Shown in pieces: positions 32,938 to 44,587 of a stretch of DNA of 64,000 nt; position 1 is the stretch's first letter; each line of letters begins with the position of its first letter. The notes under the pieces were generated by a model, which worked only from the letters and a program-made list of their open reading frames with translations, did no database searches and had not been told where the DNA came from. Origin of the DNA: Sarocladium kiliense (Eukaryota > Ascomycota > Sordariomycetes > Hypocreales > Sarocladiaceae); contig JAUZTG010000047.1 in the NCBI GenBank assembly GCA_030734395.1, positions 248,001 to 312,000 of the forward strand, in the 5' to 3' direction. The position numbers were made by a program, and so were the translations under genes.

Positions 32938-35046
32938 ATGGCTGAGACTTTCGAGTTCCAGGCTGAGATCTCTCAGCTTCTCTCGCTCATCATCAACACC
33001 GTCTACTCAAACAAGGAGATTTTCCTCAGAGAACTCATTTCCAATGCCTCTGATGCTCTCGACAAGGTCCGCTACAAGGCCCTGAGCGACCCTTCCCAGC
33101 TCGACTCTGGCAAGGATCTCCGTATCGACATCATCCCCGATAAGGAGAACAAGACCCTCACTATCCGTGATACCGGTATTGGCATGACCAAGGCCGACCT
33201 CGTCAACAACCTCGGTACCATTGCCCGCTCTGGTACCAAGCAGTTCATGGAGGCTCTCACCGCTGGTGCTGATGTCTCTATGATCGGTCAGTTCGGTGTT
33301 GGTTTCTACTCTGCCTACCTCGTCGCCGACCAGGTTCGCGTCATCTCCAAGCACAACGATGACGACCAGTACGTCTGGGAGTCTAGCGCCGGTGGTACCT
33401 TCAGCATCACCGCCGACACTGAGGGCGAGCAGCTCGGTCGCGGTACCGCCATCATCCTCCACCTCAAGGATGAGCAGATGGACTACCTGAACGAGAGCAA
33501 GATCAAGGAGGTCATCAAGAAGCACTCCGAGTTCATTGCCTACCCCATCTACCTCCACGTCCAGAAGGAGACCGAGAAGGAGGTCCCCGATGAGGATGCT
33601 GAGGTCGAGGAGGTCAAGGACGAGGAGGGTGATGACAAGAAGCCCAAGATCGAGGAGGTCGACGATGACGAGGAGGAGAAGAAGCCTAAGACCAAGAAGG
33701 TCAAGGAGACCAGCATTGAGGAGGAGCAGCTCAACAAGCAGAAGCCCATCTGGACCCGCAACCCCCAGGACATCAGCCAGGAGGAGTATGCTTCCTTCTA
33801 CAAGTCTCTCTCCAACGACTGGGAGGACCACCTCGCCGTCAAGCACTTCTCCGTTGAGGGTCAGCTTGAGTTCCGCGCTATCCTCTTCGTCCCCAAGCGT
33901 GCTCCCTTCGACCTCTTCGAGACTAAGAAGACCAAGAACAACATCAAGCTCTACGTCCGTCGCGTCTTCATCACTGATGACGCTACTGACCTCATCCCTG
34001 AGTGGCTCAGCTTCGTCAAGGGTGTTGTCGACTCTGAGGATCTGCCCCTCAACCTCTCTCGTGAGACCCTTCAGCAGAACAAGATCATGAAGGTCATCAA
34101 GAAGAACATTGTCAAGAAGTCTCTTGAGCTCTTCCAGGAGATCGCTGAGGACAAGGAGCAATTCGACAAGTTCTACAGCGCCTTCTCCAAGAACCTGAAG
34201 CTCGGCATCCACGAGGACAGCCAGAACCGCTCCATCCTCGCCAAGCTCCTCCGCTTCAACTCCACCAAGTCTGGCGACGAGCTCACCTCCCTCTCTGACT
34301 ACGTCACCCGCATGCCTGAGCACCAGAACAACATGTACTACATCACTGGCGAGTCCATCAAGGCTGTCTCCAAGTCTCCCTTCCTTGACGCTCTCAAGGA
34401 GAAGAACTTCGAGGTTCTCTTCCTGGTTGACCCCATTGATGAGTACGCCATGACTCAGCTCAAGGAGTTCGAGGGCAAGAAGCTGGTTGATATCACCAAG
34501 GACTTCGAGCTTGAGGAGACCGAGGAGGAGAAGAAGGCCCGCGAGGCTGAGGAGAAGGAGTACGAGGAGCTTGCCAAGGCCCTCAAGAACGTCCTCGGCG
34601 ACAAGGTCGAGAAGGTCGTCGTCTCCCACAAGCTCGGCTCTTCCCCTTGCGCCATTCGCACTGGCCAGTTCGGTTGGTCCGCCAACATGGAGCGTATCAT
34701 GAAGGCCCAGGCCCTCCGTGACACCTCCATGAGCAGCTACATGTCCTCCAAGAAGACTTTCGAGATCTCCCCCAAGTCTACCATTGTGCAGGAGCTCAAG
34801 AAGAAGGTCGAGGCTGACGGCGAGAACGACCGCACCGTCAAGTCTATCGTCCAGCTCCTGTTCGAGACCTCTCTACTTGTCTCTGGCTTCACCATTGATG
34901 AGCCCGCTGGCTTCGCTGAGCGCATCCACAAGCTCGTCCAGCTCGGCCTCAACATCGAGGAGGATGACGCCGCGCCTGAGACCGCTGACGCGACCGAGAC
35001 CCCCGCTGCCGCCACTGGTGACAGCGCCATGGAGGAGGTCGACTAA
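32938..35046 (+). CDS. hsp90: Heat shock protein Hsp90
   Basis: A single uninterrupted coding exon of 702 codons. The N-terminal GHKL ATPase domain has SNASDALDKVRY, DTGIGMTKADLVNNLG and GQFGVGFYSAYLVAD. A Glu/Lys-rich charged linker runs from about 215 to 265. The middle domain has the catalytic-loop NLSRETLQQNKI. The C-terminal dimerisation domain ends with MEEVD, the TPR co-chaperone docking signal of the cytosolic form. Codon use is strongly biased to C-ending codons (GAG, AAG, CTC), as in highly expressed fungal genes. That bias produces a 540-codon antisense open frame (33007-34629), not a gene. The protein folds kinases and receptors and underlies drug and heat tolerance. The coding part lacks the introns seen in many relatives. 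Confidence 0.99.
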   Translation: MAETFEFQAEISQLLSLIINTVYSNKEIFLRELISNASDALDKVRYKALSDPSQLDSGKDLRIDIIPDKENKTLTIRDTGIGMTKADLVNNLGTIARSGTKQFMEALTAGADVSMIGQFGVGFYSAYLVADQVRVISKHNDDDQYVWESSAGGTFSITADTEGEQLGRGTAIILHLKDEQMDYLNESKIKEVIKKHSEFIAYPIYLHVQKETEKEVPDEDAEVEEVKDEEGDDKKPKIEEVDDDEEEKKPKTKKVKETSIEEEQLNKQKPIWTRNPQDISQEEYASFYKSLSNDWEDHLAVKHFSVEGQLEFRAILFVPKRAPFDLFETKKTKNNIKLYVRRVFITDDATDLIPEWLSFVKGVVDSEDLPLNLSRETLQQNKIMKVIKKNIVKKSLELFQEIAEDKEQFDKFYSAFSKNLKLGIHEDSQNRSILAKLLRFNSTKSGDELTSLSDYVTRMPEHQNNMYYITGESIKAVSKSPFLDALKEKNFEVLFLVDPIDEYAMTQLKEFEGKKLVDITKDFELEETEEEKKAREAEEKEYEELAKALKNVLGDKVEKVVVSHKLGSSPCAIRTGQFGWSANMERIMKAQALRDTSMSSYMSSKKTFEISPKSTIVQELKKKVEADGENDRTVKSIVQLLFETSLLVSGFTIDEPAGFAERIHKLVQLGLNIEEDDAAPETADATETPAAATGDSAMEEVD

Positions 35047-35625
35047 GCTTCGCAATGATTGAATTATGAGGGACGGGATACCAGAGACGCAAAAGTTTCA
35101 CGGAGTTGAACCGGCTTTCATTTTCTAGAGCACGACATGGATTGTTTTTATGCGGATTTTGTTTTCACGTCTTTTTGCTGCATGTCAACCAATTTTGACA
35201 TAATCCTCCTGATCCTGCAGACCTTCTCGTGGGGTCTGACGTGGACACAGGTGTACTCTAGTTTTCTGTTACGATGACGAGACAGATGAGTTAGATGCAC
35301 AATGAAGATGGTTTTACAACCAAGACCTGTTCCCCTGCAATGTGAAAGTGCCAACATGATTATCCAGTGCTCGCTATGATGAAATGCAACGGTGAACTTG
35401 TGAATTAAATTGACAGGCCGTAGTGTCATGAGGGGGGTATAATGTCTAAGAGTAACTACAAGCTGATGTCGAGACAGATCGGTATGAAAGAAATGTACAA
35501 CGTCTCGCCTTCCAAGATATGTAGCTTATCATGCTGCTGGGGTGACCGACTTCTTTCTCCTGCTAGTTTGCCAGACCTAATGATCCCGGTCCCATTCGTT
35601 TAGATGTCCGCTGCATATAGTCCAT
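35047..35625. other. Intergenic between convergent genes
   Basis: 3' flank of Hsp90 and of the sterol acyltransferase. A 93-codon minus-strand open frame at 35148-35429 has no recognisable feature. Nothing else seen. Confidence 0.4.
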
Positions 35626-37581
35626 TCAAACGAGCACGTAAAGAGCACATATCTAGACATTAATTGGTTAGCTTTTGATGGGTTTTGTTTCTGTTTCCTA
35701 GGCGAAAGGGGGAAGAACCTACCATGCTGAGACCGATGATCATGGAAATCCAGAAACAGACGTTGTTCAATGTCTGCCTGTTCCGAACCCAGCGCGTCCG
35801 TTGCAGCATGACGATGGGAAGCTGGAGCATCTGACAGATGAAGCCGTAGCCTCTCAACTTCTTGGTGATACAGGCCATGACGATCTCGTGGCCCACGGCT
35901 GAGATGAGGAAGGTGATGAGCGTGGCTTTGTATTTCCCGATATGCGGTCTTGAAGCGCTGTAGACGTGCCTCCTGAGGAACGAGTACACGGGTACATTCC
36001 ACTCGCGGGAGAACTCCATCCAGTCGGTAGAGTTCCACCAGTCAGAGTAGAAATGCCTGTCTCCGAAACGTGTGATCTCTGCGAAGGCGCCGAGAACGTA
36101 CTCGAAAATGACGAGGAAGACGAGGAGGAAGGTAAGCATGAAGGGGAAGAGGAGCCAGGAGATGGTCTCGGAGAGGATGAGGAGGGAGTCGGATGTCGAG
36201 GTGGAGATGAGGAGACGGCGGGAGGCGTCGGCGAGGACGGGTAGGATGAACTCTTCGGAGACGATGGTGAGGAGGAAGATACAGCCGAAGGTGGCGACGA
36301 TCTTGGAGATGAGGGAGGTCCAGTTGACGCTCTTGGTGCGCGGGTACTCGAGCTCATAGCAGAGTGTTGGGCAGAGGAGGTAGTCGAAGTAGTTGGACCA
36401 GGTAAGGTTGGAAGGGTATGTGATGTTGCCCATGGGGGAGGTGAGTTCGCCGGCGAGGTCTTCGCGGAGAATCTCGAGCTCGTCGCCGCTGTTGATATCG
36501 CTGTCACCGCCGCTCTGGAGCTGCTTCTTCTCCCGCGCTTTTACCATAGAAGCGTGGCGGCTTGAGCGACGGCGAACCATGCCGCGACCGACGGGGCTCT
36601 TGGGTCCGCTGATAGTCTTCTCTCCATTCACTTCGGGCTCATCTGTCACAGCCTCGTCCTGTTCTCCCGCGGGTGGGTAGAGGTAGGCAGGGGAGCGGTC
36701 GACGAAGGACGAAGGTCCGTCAAGACGCTGCAGCCGCTTCTCTGTCTCGGAGAGGTGACCGTTGTAGAATGCCCAAGAGTGCATCTTCATGAGCAGAACC
36801 ATTGTGTGCAGCAGGAGGAAGACTTGCGCTGTCCATGCCCACTCCAGCGCAAACGGTACGACGATCCAGATACCAAGCCACAGTACCTGGTAGATACTCT
36901 GTATAGCCATGCCGCCATTCTTCCAGGTCCAGGCGCTGTCTGCTTTCGCAGCGCGCCAGCGCTTATGCAGAGGAAAGCTCACGGCCGTGCTCGCCACCAT
37001 AAGGAAGTCAGCGATAGCCAGATGCCACAGCTTCACCGCGAACAGATTCCAGATCTGAAACCGAAAAGGGTATCCCGTGTCCTTCATGTTGCGCAGCATA
37101 GCTGTGCTGCCCATGATCGCAAGGCCGATCCAGAACAGGTTGAAGAAGCCATGGAAGTCGCGGTAGTCGCTCTCAGGGTCGAAGTGGGAGACACGAGAGG
37201 CGAACTCGACAGTCGGGAAGATGCGACGTTTGGAGCCGTCGAGACGGCGCTGTTCGGCTCGGGCTTGCTTGCGGGCATCGGAGAGAGATTTAACGGATGG
37301 AGGAGCATTTTCCGGTATAGGCGTGGACCGGCCACTGCGCGCATAGCGAGGAAGTCAGTTGATGTCTCTCGGACAAGCTTGAATGGGTTGTAACGGTGCG
37401 GTTGACCATACCTGTCCAGTGTTCCCACTTCTGACCCTGGAGTTAGGGCATCGCCATCGCCGCTGTCGGCTGAAAGCTGTGAGACCTGGGAGTGCTGAGG
37501 CTTACGAGGGCGCGGACGAAGGAGCCGATCCTCATCAGCGCCCTGGCCGTTTGGAAGAACCTGAGCCGAAGTAGAGCTCAT
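35626..37581 (-). CDS. Sterol O-acyltransferase (ACAT/ARE type, MBOAT family)
   Basis: Three exons: 37581-37412, 37334-35723 and 35652-35626 (602 residues). The last exon adds only ICALYVLV after a 70-nt intron; reading through instead would give a polar tail unlike the family end. The N-terminal about 90 residues are cytosolic. Eight or so membrane segments follow (for example FRFQIWNLFAVKLWHLAIAD, VLWLGIWIVVPFALEWAW). The MBOAT signature FYSDWWNSTDWMEFSREWNVP is present, followed by the putative catalytic His in FLISAVGHEIVMA. A hydrophilic loop of about 100 residues (PAYLYPPAGEQDE... to ...TSPMGN) separates the two halves, as in yeast Are1/Are2. It esterifies ergosterol with acyl-CoA in the endoplasmic reticulum for lipid-droplet storage. 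Confidence 0.95.
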
Positions 37582-38752
37582 GGTCGCCAGAGTATAGCGT
37601 GCAGAAGGAGAGTATCAATCAAGGTTGGAAAGACTCTCTTGTGAGATAATTCGTTCGTAGCTGGTGCAGAAGCAAAAGAAGAGAACCACGCGGAAGATCG
37701 GCGGTTTCAATAAACCCCGGGTCTCGGAGAGGTCGGACAATGCGATGCGACGAGGATGACCTGAAGCGGCAGGGGAATCGGAGGGTTCGGAGGGGCAAAG
37801 CGCTGAAACAGAAACACGAACGGGCGGATCGGCAAGGACAGACTTGATGCAGATTTTCAGAAATGCATGGCGGAGCTAGAGGAGAAGGACAGAGTTCGTG
37901 TTCGAATGGCTGGACGGAAGCAGAGGTTCGTGGAGAGGAGGGTATCAGAAAGGACACGATCCTTCGAAGAGGAGGAGGCAAGCAGCGATGCCAAAAAAGT
38001 GACGAGGCCAACAAGCACCTGCGCCGCGGCGTGATGCCCGTCAAAGGCAGTGACGTAGCGCGCGTCAGGGGACAGCGAGGTGAGGTCGAGGGTGGGTGGG
38101 GGCGACTGTTAGTGGATTATGTGCGACTCACATAGTAGACACTAACAGGACGAGGTCCGGCCTCTACGGCGTAGAATCACACCGTGAAGGGACTTACACG
38201 ATCAGAGAGGGATCGATCGAGAGACTGGTTTGTCAGGAAAACACTTCTTGGCATCTCACTGGCCGTGACTCGGAATGGCGTAGCGATGCATTGGGACCGT
38301 CATCATAGGCCATGGGTTAGATGATGCCAGCATCGGTAGCGCTGCTGGCGAGCCCCGGGTTGACGGTTGAGTACACGAAGAAGGAAAGATGGGGGTCATT
38401 CGTGCTGTGGGCTTTCTTGTCGTGATAACGAGGAAGAGATTCAGGGACGTACATCGTAGTTCCGTACAAGCGTGGCTGTTATGCTGAAACGCATCAGTCC
38501 ACCGGCCACAGAGCAGCAGCCTAGGACAGATCTCCAAAAGAAACTCAAGGTAGATGGAAAAGCGAACAAAGCCCGAATCAAGCCAGCAGAACGGAAAAAA
38601 AGCTAACACATAGGGTCGCAAGAAAGATAGCCAGTACAATAGTAGGTGGGATAGTCAGTAAAAAGGCCAGACTATCTCACATCTCAATACCAGAAGATGG
38701 TATGTTCCTGTGTATATTGTCATGACTTGGTCTATATCATCAGCTCTATGCA
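37582..38752. other. Intergenic: promoter of the sterol acyltransferase and 3' flank of the CHAT gene
   Basis: About 1.2 kb with short frames only. No gene or repeat recognised. Confidence 0.4.
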
Positions 38753-40932
38753 TCACCCCGGCACCCCCAACATCGTCAGCCCCCTCCTGCCACTCACTCC
38801 AATCCCTCTATGTCGACTATGCAATGTAAACCCCCAAGGCATATGCACCCACCACTCGCCCCCCAGATGCTGCAAATACGTCCTCCACCACTGCGCATCA
38901 TTGCTCCCCAGTACGAGAATACAGCTTCCCTGCCCTTGGCCTTCTCCCATGCCATCACCTAGAATCTTATTGGCGAACCGCTGAAGGTTCTCCTGTGCTA
39001 TAAGACGTCGCTCCTCGCTGCGTTGGTTGAGTACTTCATCGGCTTGCATCCCTGGGTCGAGGAATGCGTCGAGGTCGCGTACGATGTGGAGGCTTGGGCG
39101 GAGAGACTTGACTGTTCGCGATTGGAATAGTAACCCGTGGAGATAATTCGTCCCTGCATTACCTGGCGATGCTCTCGTCCGCTTGTCCCTTGACGGCACT
39201 GACTCCTTCAAAACGCGACGTTTGGCAAAGTCTTTTCCCCGGTAGTAATGCACCTCATCTATCAAGTTCGTGGCCAGCCACATGCCCACTAACTTCTCCA
39301 CACTTGACGACAATTTCGAGTCTGCCCGACGAAGGTCACTCGCGTACACGATACGGGATGTAAGGAGCTTATACTCCAACTCCAGGAGATGCAGCTTCAT
39401 ACGCATGACCGGCTCCGCGTCCCCGCCCACAACAGAAGTGAGAAAGAACCCATCACCCAGGCGTGGCGTTGGCGGTTTCCAAAGCCCGGACTTGAAGCTC
39501 TTGATGGACGTATTGGATGTCGACGAATCTTGAGACCGTATCGAAGGTGCCGGGCTTGGATCCCTTCGAGGCATAGGCCCAGTCCCAATCCTCGGCGAAC
39601 CGCCTCCAATAGCCACTGTTGCTTTTGCCACCTCACTCGCATAGTTCACACACAGGAAGAAGTCCTGATACACCTGCCCTGTACGACTGGTCGGCTTCTG
39701 CCGTACAGCCGCTCTTCCGCGGTGCGCAGCTCTATCAAAGTCTACACACCGAACAAGAAGCTCACTGTAGAAAGTCTCGAGGTACGTCGCCACCGTCTGC
39801 CAGTGCACATAGAACCACATGGCGGATACTCGACGTACACCATGTCGAAGGAGGATGTGAGCTAGGTTCGTGGCTGGGCCGTCGCGGTTATAGGCTGAGA
39901 GACAAGCGTTGAGGACTACATTCTCGATCTTGTACTCGGCGAGAAGTTGAGCCACGACATCTGCATCAGCGAGGCTGGTTTGTGGAACTTGCAGGCCAGA
40001 CACAGGACCTACGTGTCGATGGCCAGCAAAGAGAAGCTTCGGCTTTGGGTTGCCGTGACTAGTAACAACCGTGTTAGTCTACCCGTGCCGAGCCGCATTC
40101 CAGTGGAATATCCTTACCTATCATGCGTGATTCTTCCATGTAAGTCAAAATGCACCAGATTAAATCTCACGCCTTGTCCATCCCTCGATTTTAAATGCAC
40201 CCTCAACTCTTCCACACTTCCCGGTCGCACCACCTCGAGGAGAAGCCTGCTCCTCAGCTTCTTCTGGACGCTCATTAGGGGCCATTGAGCCAAGTCCGGC
40301 TCCGGATCTCTCTCCGCCCCTGTCCTGCTGAAATCCCTTGCGACAACGAGCAGAATCTTGAAGATTTTGCTTGCGTCTGCTTGCACGGTTGACAGGGGCT
40401 GTAAAATGCGGTATGGTCGGTGAAGAGGGGTTTCGAAGTCGCTGATTCTGGTGACGCGCAGGCGGAGGTTGGGGAGGCCGGGAATCTGAAGCTGTTCGAG
40501 AAGCTCCCACGCGAGACAGTGAACATCAGGGTAATTGGTGCTCGTTTGTCCATGCTTGGATTTGTGGTTCTGAATGATATAGATCTGACATTCAGTAGCT
40601 CCGGGGCTGAAGCAGCTGGTGTTGAGGTCCAGGCCATCGAGCAAAGCCATGGCATACGACTGAATATCATCCTCCGCCCGTGTAAACTCGTACTCGTCGG
40701 CCTCGGCTGTCAGCCGATGTGGGCTCCATTTCGGACGGTCCGAGTCACGGAGATAGCTTTCGAAGACGGTGAGGTACTCGCCCTCAACAAAAGGGTCAAT
40801 GATGGTGGCCTGCGTCTCCTCGAGGTTGTTGACCCGGATGGTGACGTCCCATTGTCGTCGATTCGAGTTGCTCGGATCGGAGTTCTGATGTGCTGCTGGA
40901 GGCGATCGGGACCTTATGTATACTTGGTCCAT
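38753..40932 (-). CDS. CHAT-domain (caspase/separase-fold) protein
   Basis: Two exons: 40932-40118 and 40058-38753 (706 residues). The intron lies between the catalytic residues, and splicing restores a single frame. The N-terminal about 190 residues are of unknown fold and start WDVTIRVNNLEETQATIIDP. The CHAT domain follows, with its His in NLVHFDLHG (His about 265) and its Cys in ENVVLNACLSAYNRDG (Cys about 324), then HILLRHGVRRVSAMWFYV. That is the caspase-like H/C dyad arrangement. The C-terminal 300 residues contain a Ser/Pro-rich linker and a helical region with no domain I know. Bacterial CHAT proteases act in defence and cell death; the function of the fungal proteins is largely unknown. 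No NLR, TPR or gasdermin gene is adjacent. An upstream exon cannot be excluded. Confidence 0.82.
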
Positions 40933-42802
40933 CGCCTGATTCCCGTCGCCTGACCTGACCTATCCATTGGGTCGCCGTGTCGCGTGCCGTAGGGGGAGGA
41001 ATGTCTAGCAGGAAGACATTAGCCAAGTACTCAGGGCGATCCTCAGAAACCACTTCTGCTGTGCTGAGCGAGAGCAATACATACCTCTGCAGTCCCGTGG
41101 TGCCTGCTAATCCCTCGCACCGACAAAGAGGACCATGACACGCAGATGAAGAAAAGAGGAAGAGCTCCAACCGAGCAACAAAAGAAAAGGAAATGCGCAG
41201 GGACCTTCCACGTCGCGGGGAGAGCTCTAGCAGCCTTATTACTAGGTAGCTCAGCCGCAGTAGGGCAGGGGGGGGGGCTTCCCCCAGTTTTCAGTCCCGG
41301 CGCCAGCGACTGGTGGTGTGGCGGCCCCAGGTGGTGGCTGATGAGGCTCTAAAACAAGCCACTGCCAGCCACTGTCTCTCTCCTCAGGGTCTGGCCTTCA
41401 GCTACTTTGCTTTGCTACCTTATGTGACGGGCACCCTCTTGCAATAGAGGTGGCTTAAAACTCCTGGCGTGCGCGAGGTTCGGCTTGGGACGGGAGGACC
41501 CTGAGTATGAGGAGGCTTGAGCTGAGTTTCAGTAACTTTGCGAGGCGGTCGGTATTCCGTGCCGTGTCTGGATGCAGATACTGATAATGACAGCCTCAGC
41601 TCCAAGATATTAATTGAGTCTCTGTCTGGCGGGATAGCGGTTTATAACACAATAAGGAATGCTGAGGCACAAGCCCAGACTGTGTTTTATGAGAGTACTT
41701 CTGAATATGCAGCACTACAAAGCAAAGCCACATTCATTCATCAGGCCGCCATAAACTTGCACCTGCAAAGCCCCCTTGACACGTTAGCCTTCACATACTG
41801 AAAGGAGAATCCTCCTTCATCAATCGAGGCCTTCTCGTCCAGTGGAAAGCTGGCTGGCTCCGATGATCGGAGCCTCCCATATTATCATCACCTACGGAAG
41901 TGAGCTGAAGCTGCCTGCTTGTCATGGAAACTGGAGGAAGCATCGCTGCGCCTCGAGGGCCTTGCTCGCCACAAGCAAAACTGGCCTATCCTCGCAGAGC
42001 AACATCGCTGAGAAAATCAGATGACCCTTTACTCCAGCTAAACTCATCACATGGCGTTTTGTCTCAATTTGTCCTTTTCCTTCGGCTTGAGCACCATGTG
42101 TCTGACTCATCACGTATTCAAATGACCTCAGTCGACAAGTGCAATTCCCCAAGCCACTCGTAAGTTACGACATCGAATGTCTTCACAGTCGAGTTCTAGG
42201 ACAACCAAATTGTGAAGCAGAAGAGATGTTCTATTCCTTCGCTTCCAGCATCGGCAGCTTTGTGCCCAATATGCTACTGAGTCATCTACAGCTAAGAAGC
42301 GAATGTGGTATCCCTGATCTCATGATCACATCGTAACCCCATATGCTAAAGAAGATTCCGCAAAAAATCAACAGAACGCCCATAATGACTGCGGCCTAGC
42401 CGTCTCCACTCGGTTCTCTCGTGGGAACCAAGGTGCTGCTAACGTGGAAAGATACAGTAGTGTAATAAAGGGTGATACTCCGGGGAATGATGATGGGTGC
42501 CTCGAATCTGAGAAACCTGGCAAAGACCATCTTCTCGTCATCTTGAGCTAGCCCGTTTCGTGATATTGGCATGCCATGCTGCGAATCCAAGCCGTGTGCT
42601 GAATGCTTGCGCAGAAAGGGACGAGAAAAAGCAAAATGTGAAATAAGACAAGCGATAAATCGTTCAACATCGTCGGCAAGGATTCTCGTCCAAGCAAGGG
42701 TGCGTTCGTAATCGTAGAAGGGGAAAAGCAGAGGTAAAGACAGAGACAGAAGCAAGGCCGAAGTATGGCAATGCCCCCGACATGGCTGGCTGCCACCCAG
42801 TG
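40933..42802. other. Intergenic region with a G10 run
   Basis: About 1.9 kb between the CHAT gene and the J-protein gene. It has a homopolymer of ten G at 41268-41277. Open frames up to about 136 codons are present but none shows a recognised domain or codon pattern. No RNA gene found. Confidence 0.4.
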
Positions 42803-44587
42803 TCAAACAGCCGCATACGCAGCTGGATACTTGCTGTACTGCACATCATCGAGCTTTGTCGTCCTAACCTTGGGAAACTTGGTCATCGGCGGTGCTCCAT
42901 ATGCTGACGAGTAGCTGGACTCGCGGACACCGAGCGGAGGTCGCTCGACGTACCGAGCGCCAGAACCATAAGAGTCGTACAGTTCAGCATCGGGGTCGAG
43001 ACGTCTGGTATACGTGCGTGAGAGCTTTGTCCTCGGCGCGCCGCCCTCCTCATTCAAGGAGTAAGTGTACGATGTGTGGGTAGCGCGAGGCTCCTCACGG
43101 TACCTTTCGGGGGAACGATGCTTCTTGTTGCTTCGATGCTTGCGATCCCGAGCATCACGGTCACGGGCTCGACGCTCACGTTCCCGATCTTGCTCGTATA
43201 CGTCCTCTTCTTCAGATTCAATCTCAACCTGGGGCTCCATCTTTGAGCGAGTGCGGCCACGAGGCGATGCGCCTTCCGTAAACGTCTTGGCCCGTGTCAC
43301 TCCAGGGACGGGCCGACTGAAGGTGGTTTCCGTTGGCATCGTATTCGTACGAGGCAGGGGGCGAGGCGGTGAACTAGAGAGGCCGGGGTTGACGGCTGCG
43401 GATGACATGGACTTTGGGAAGCCTGGAGGCGGCCTAGCCTCCATGACGATGGGATCTTCGTCAAGACGTTCCCGAGAAGGCTTGCTATAAGACTTTTCTC
43501 GAGGCATTTTCGGGGCGTCGGCAGAGCCACGGCGCCTGGCGGAGGCCGATGACCGGCGAGGCTCATCTTCATCAGGAGAAGGATAGGCTGAGGCAACTCC
43601 CTGGGGTGGGGGAGGACTCGGCACGACGTACGGGGTACGACCATGATACGTCTTCGAACGACGGGGTTCACCGCCAGCATTGACACGCGCGGCGTTGATG
43701 TAGTTCTCGGCATATTCCTCATGGAGCCTGGACTTTGCATCAACCCCAAAGTCGTTGTAACCGAAATCTCGCTCGCGCTCCAAAGATGGCTCCCGCGGTT
43801 CGTATTTGCGGGAACTCGAGGACTTCTTCTCCATTCTGGGAGGGGGCAGGTCGTCTTCAGGAGGAGTCATGTAGCGTCGCTTCTCCTCAGCTTGTCGCTT
43901 CATCTCCTTCGCCTGTTGCTTCTCTCGTGCCTTCTTCTCTTCGCGTCTCAGCTCCTTGGCTTCCTTGGCTGCTTTGGCTTCCCTGTCTGCTTTCTTCCGT
44001 CTCTCACGCTCACGCTCACGCTCACGGTCCTTCTCGCGTTCACGTTCCCGCTCAGATTCTCTTTTCGAGGGTCGTGTCTCCCGCTCGGCAAAACTACTCT
44101 CACGGCGAGTAGGGGCTGCGCGCGGCTCAGCATCGTAAACGCGGGGACCGGAGCGACGATCCTCATCTGAGTGCGACCGGGTCGAGTAGTAGACCTTGGT
44201 AAATGTAGGAGGTGCGGCGGTTGACGGACTTGAACGATGTGAAGGCCGGGGCGACGCATAGTGGACTTCGAACTCGGCAGTGCCGCTTCTTGATGACCGA
44301 GGTGCGGAAGAGTTGGCCTTTGCCTGGGCTGCAGCTTGCTTGCGGAGTTCTGCAACCCGAACTTGGTTGTCGTACTTTTCGCGTTCAGACTCGTTGCTGA
44401 GGATTTCGTAGGCCTGTTGCACTTTCTGGAACTCGTTTTGCTTTTCGGCCTTGAGCGCCGGGTCCTGCACCTTGTCGGGATGGCATTTCAGCACACGCTT
44501 GCGATGCGCGGATCGGATTTCTGGTAATTGTGCGTCCTTGGAGACTCCGAGGATCTCGTAAGGATTGTCTGGTAATGGACTCGACAT
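42803..44587 (-). CDS. J-domain (DnaJ-like) protein with long disordered tail
   Basis: Intronless, 594 residues. The Met at 44587 (MSSPLPDNPYEILG) is chosen because the J domain begins nine residues later; the open frame extends 28 codons further upstream without features. The J domain covers residues about 9-75 and has the HPD motif (RVLKCHPDKVQD) needed to stimulate Hsp70. The remainder is disordered: an Arg/Glu/Lys block of about 190-270 with alternating RERERE repeats from a hexamer DNA repeat (44010-44050), Pro/Ser-rich regions, and a C-terminus ending in KLDDVQYSKYPAAYAAV. With no Gly/Phe or zinc region it is a class C J protein. The charged repeats suggest nuclear or RNA-associated work, but this is inference. 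Confidence 0.88.
   Translation of the reverse strand: MSSPLPDNPYEILGVSKDAQLPEIRSAHRKRVLKCHPDKVQDPALKAEKQNEFQKVQQAYEILSNESEREKYDNQVRVAELRKQAAAQAKANSSAPRSSRSGTAEFEVHYASPRPSHRSSPSTAAPPTFTKVYYSTRSHSDEDRRSGPRVYDAEPRAAPTRRESSFAERETRPSKRESEREREREKDRERERERERRKKADREAKAAKEAKELRREEKKAREKQQAKEMKRQAEEKRRYMTPPEDDLPPPRMEKKSSSSRKYEPREPSLERERDFGYNDFGVDAKSRLHEEYAENYINAARVNAGGEPRRSKTYHGRTPYVVPSPPPPQGVASAYPSPDEDEPRRSSASARRRGSADAPKMPREKSYSKPSRERLDEDPIVMEARPPPGFPKSMSSAAVNPGLSSSPPRPLPRTNTMPTETTFSRPVPGVTRAKTFTEGASPRGRTRSKMEPQVEIESEEEDVYEQDRERERRARDRDARDRKHRSNKKHRSPERYREEPRATHTSYTYSLNEEGGAPRTKLSRTYTRRLDPDAELYDSYGSGARYVERPPLGVRESSYSSAYGAPPMTKFPKVRTTKLDDVQYSKYPAAYAAV

Noticed and set aside
33007..34629. 540-codon open frame antisense to Hsp90
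   Set aside because: Its Leu/Val/Glu-rich low-complexity product mirrors the strong GAG/AAG/CTC codon bias of Hsp90 on the other strand; no start context, domain or introns of its own.
35966..36680. Plus-strand frames opposite the sterol acyltransferase
   Set aside because: Glu- and Arg-rich shadows produced by biased codons of the real minus-strand gene.
43643..44170. 175-codon plus-strand frame opposite the J-protein gene
   Set aside because: Shadow of the Arg/Glu-rich coding sequence; translation is Leu/Ser/Arg repeats without a domain.
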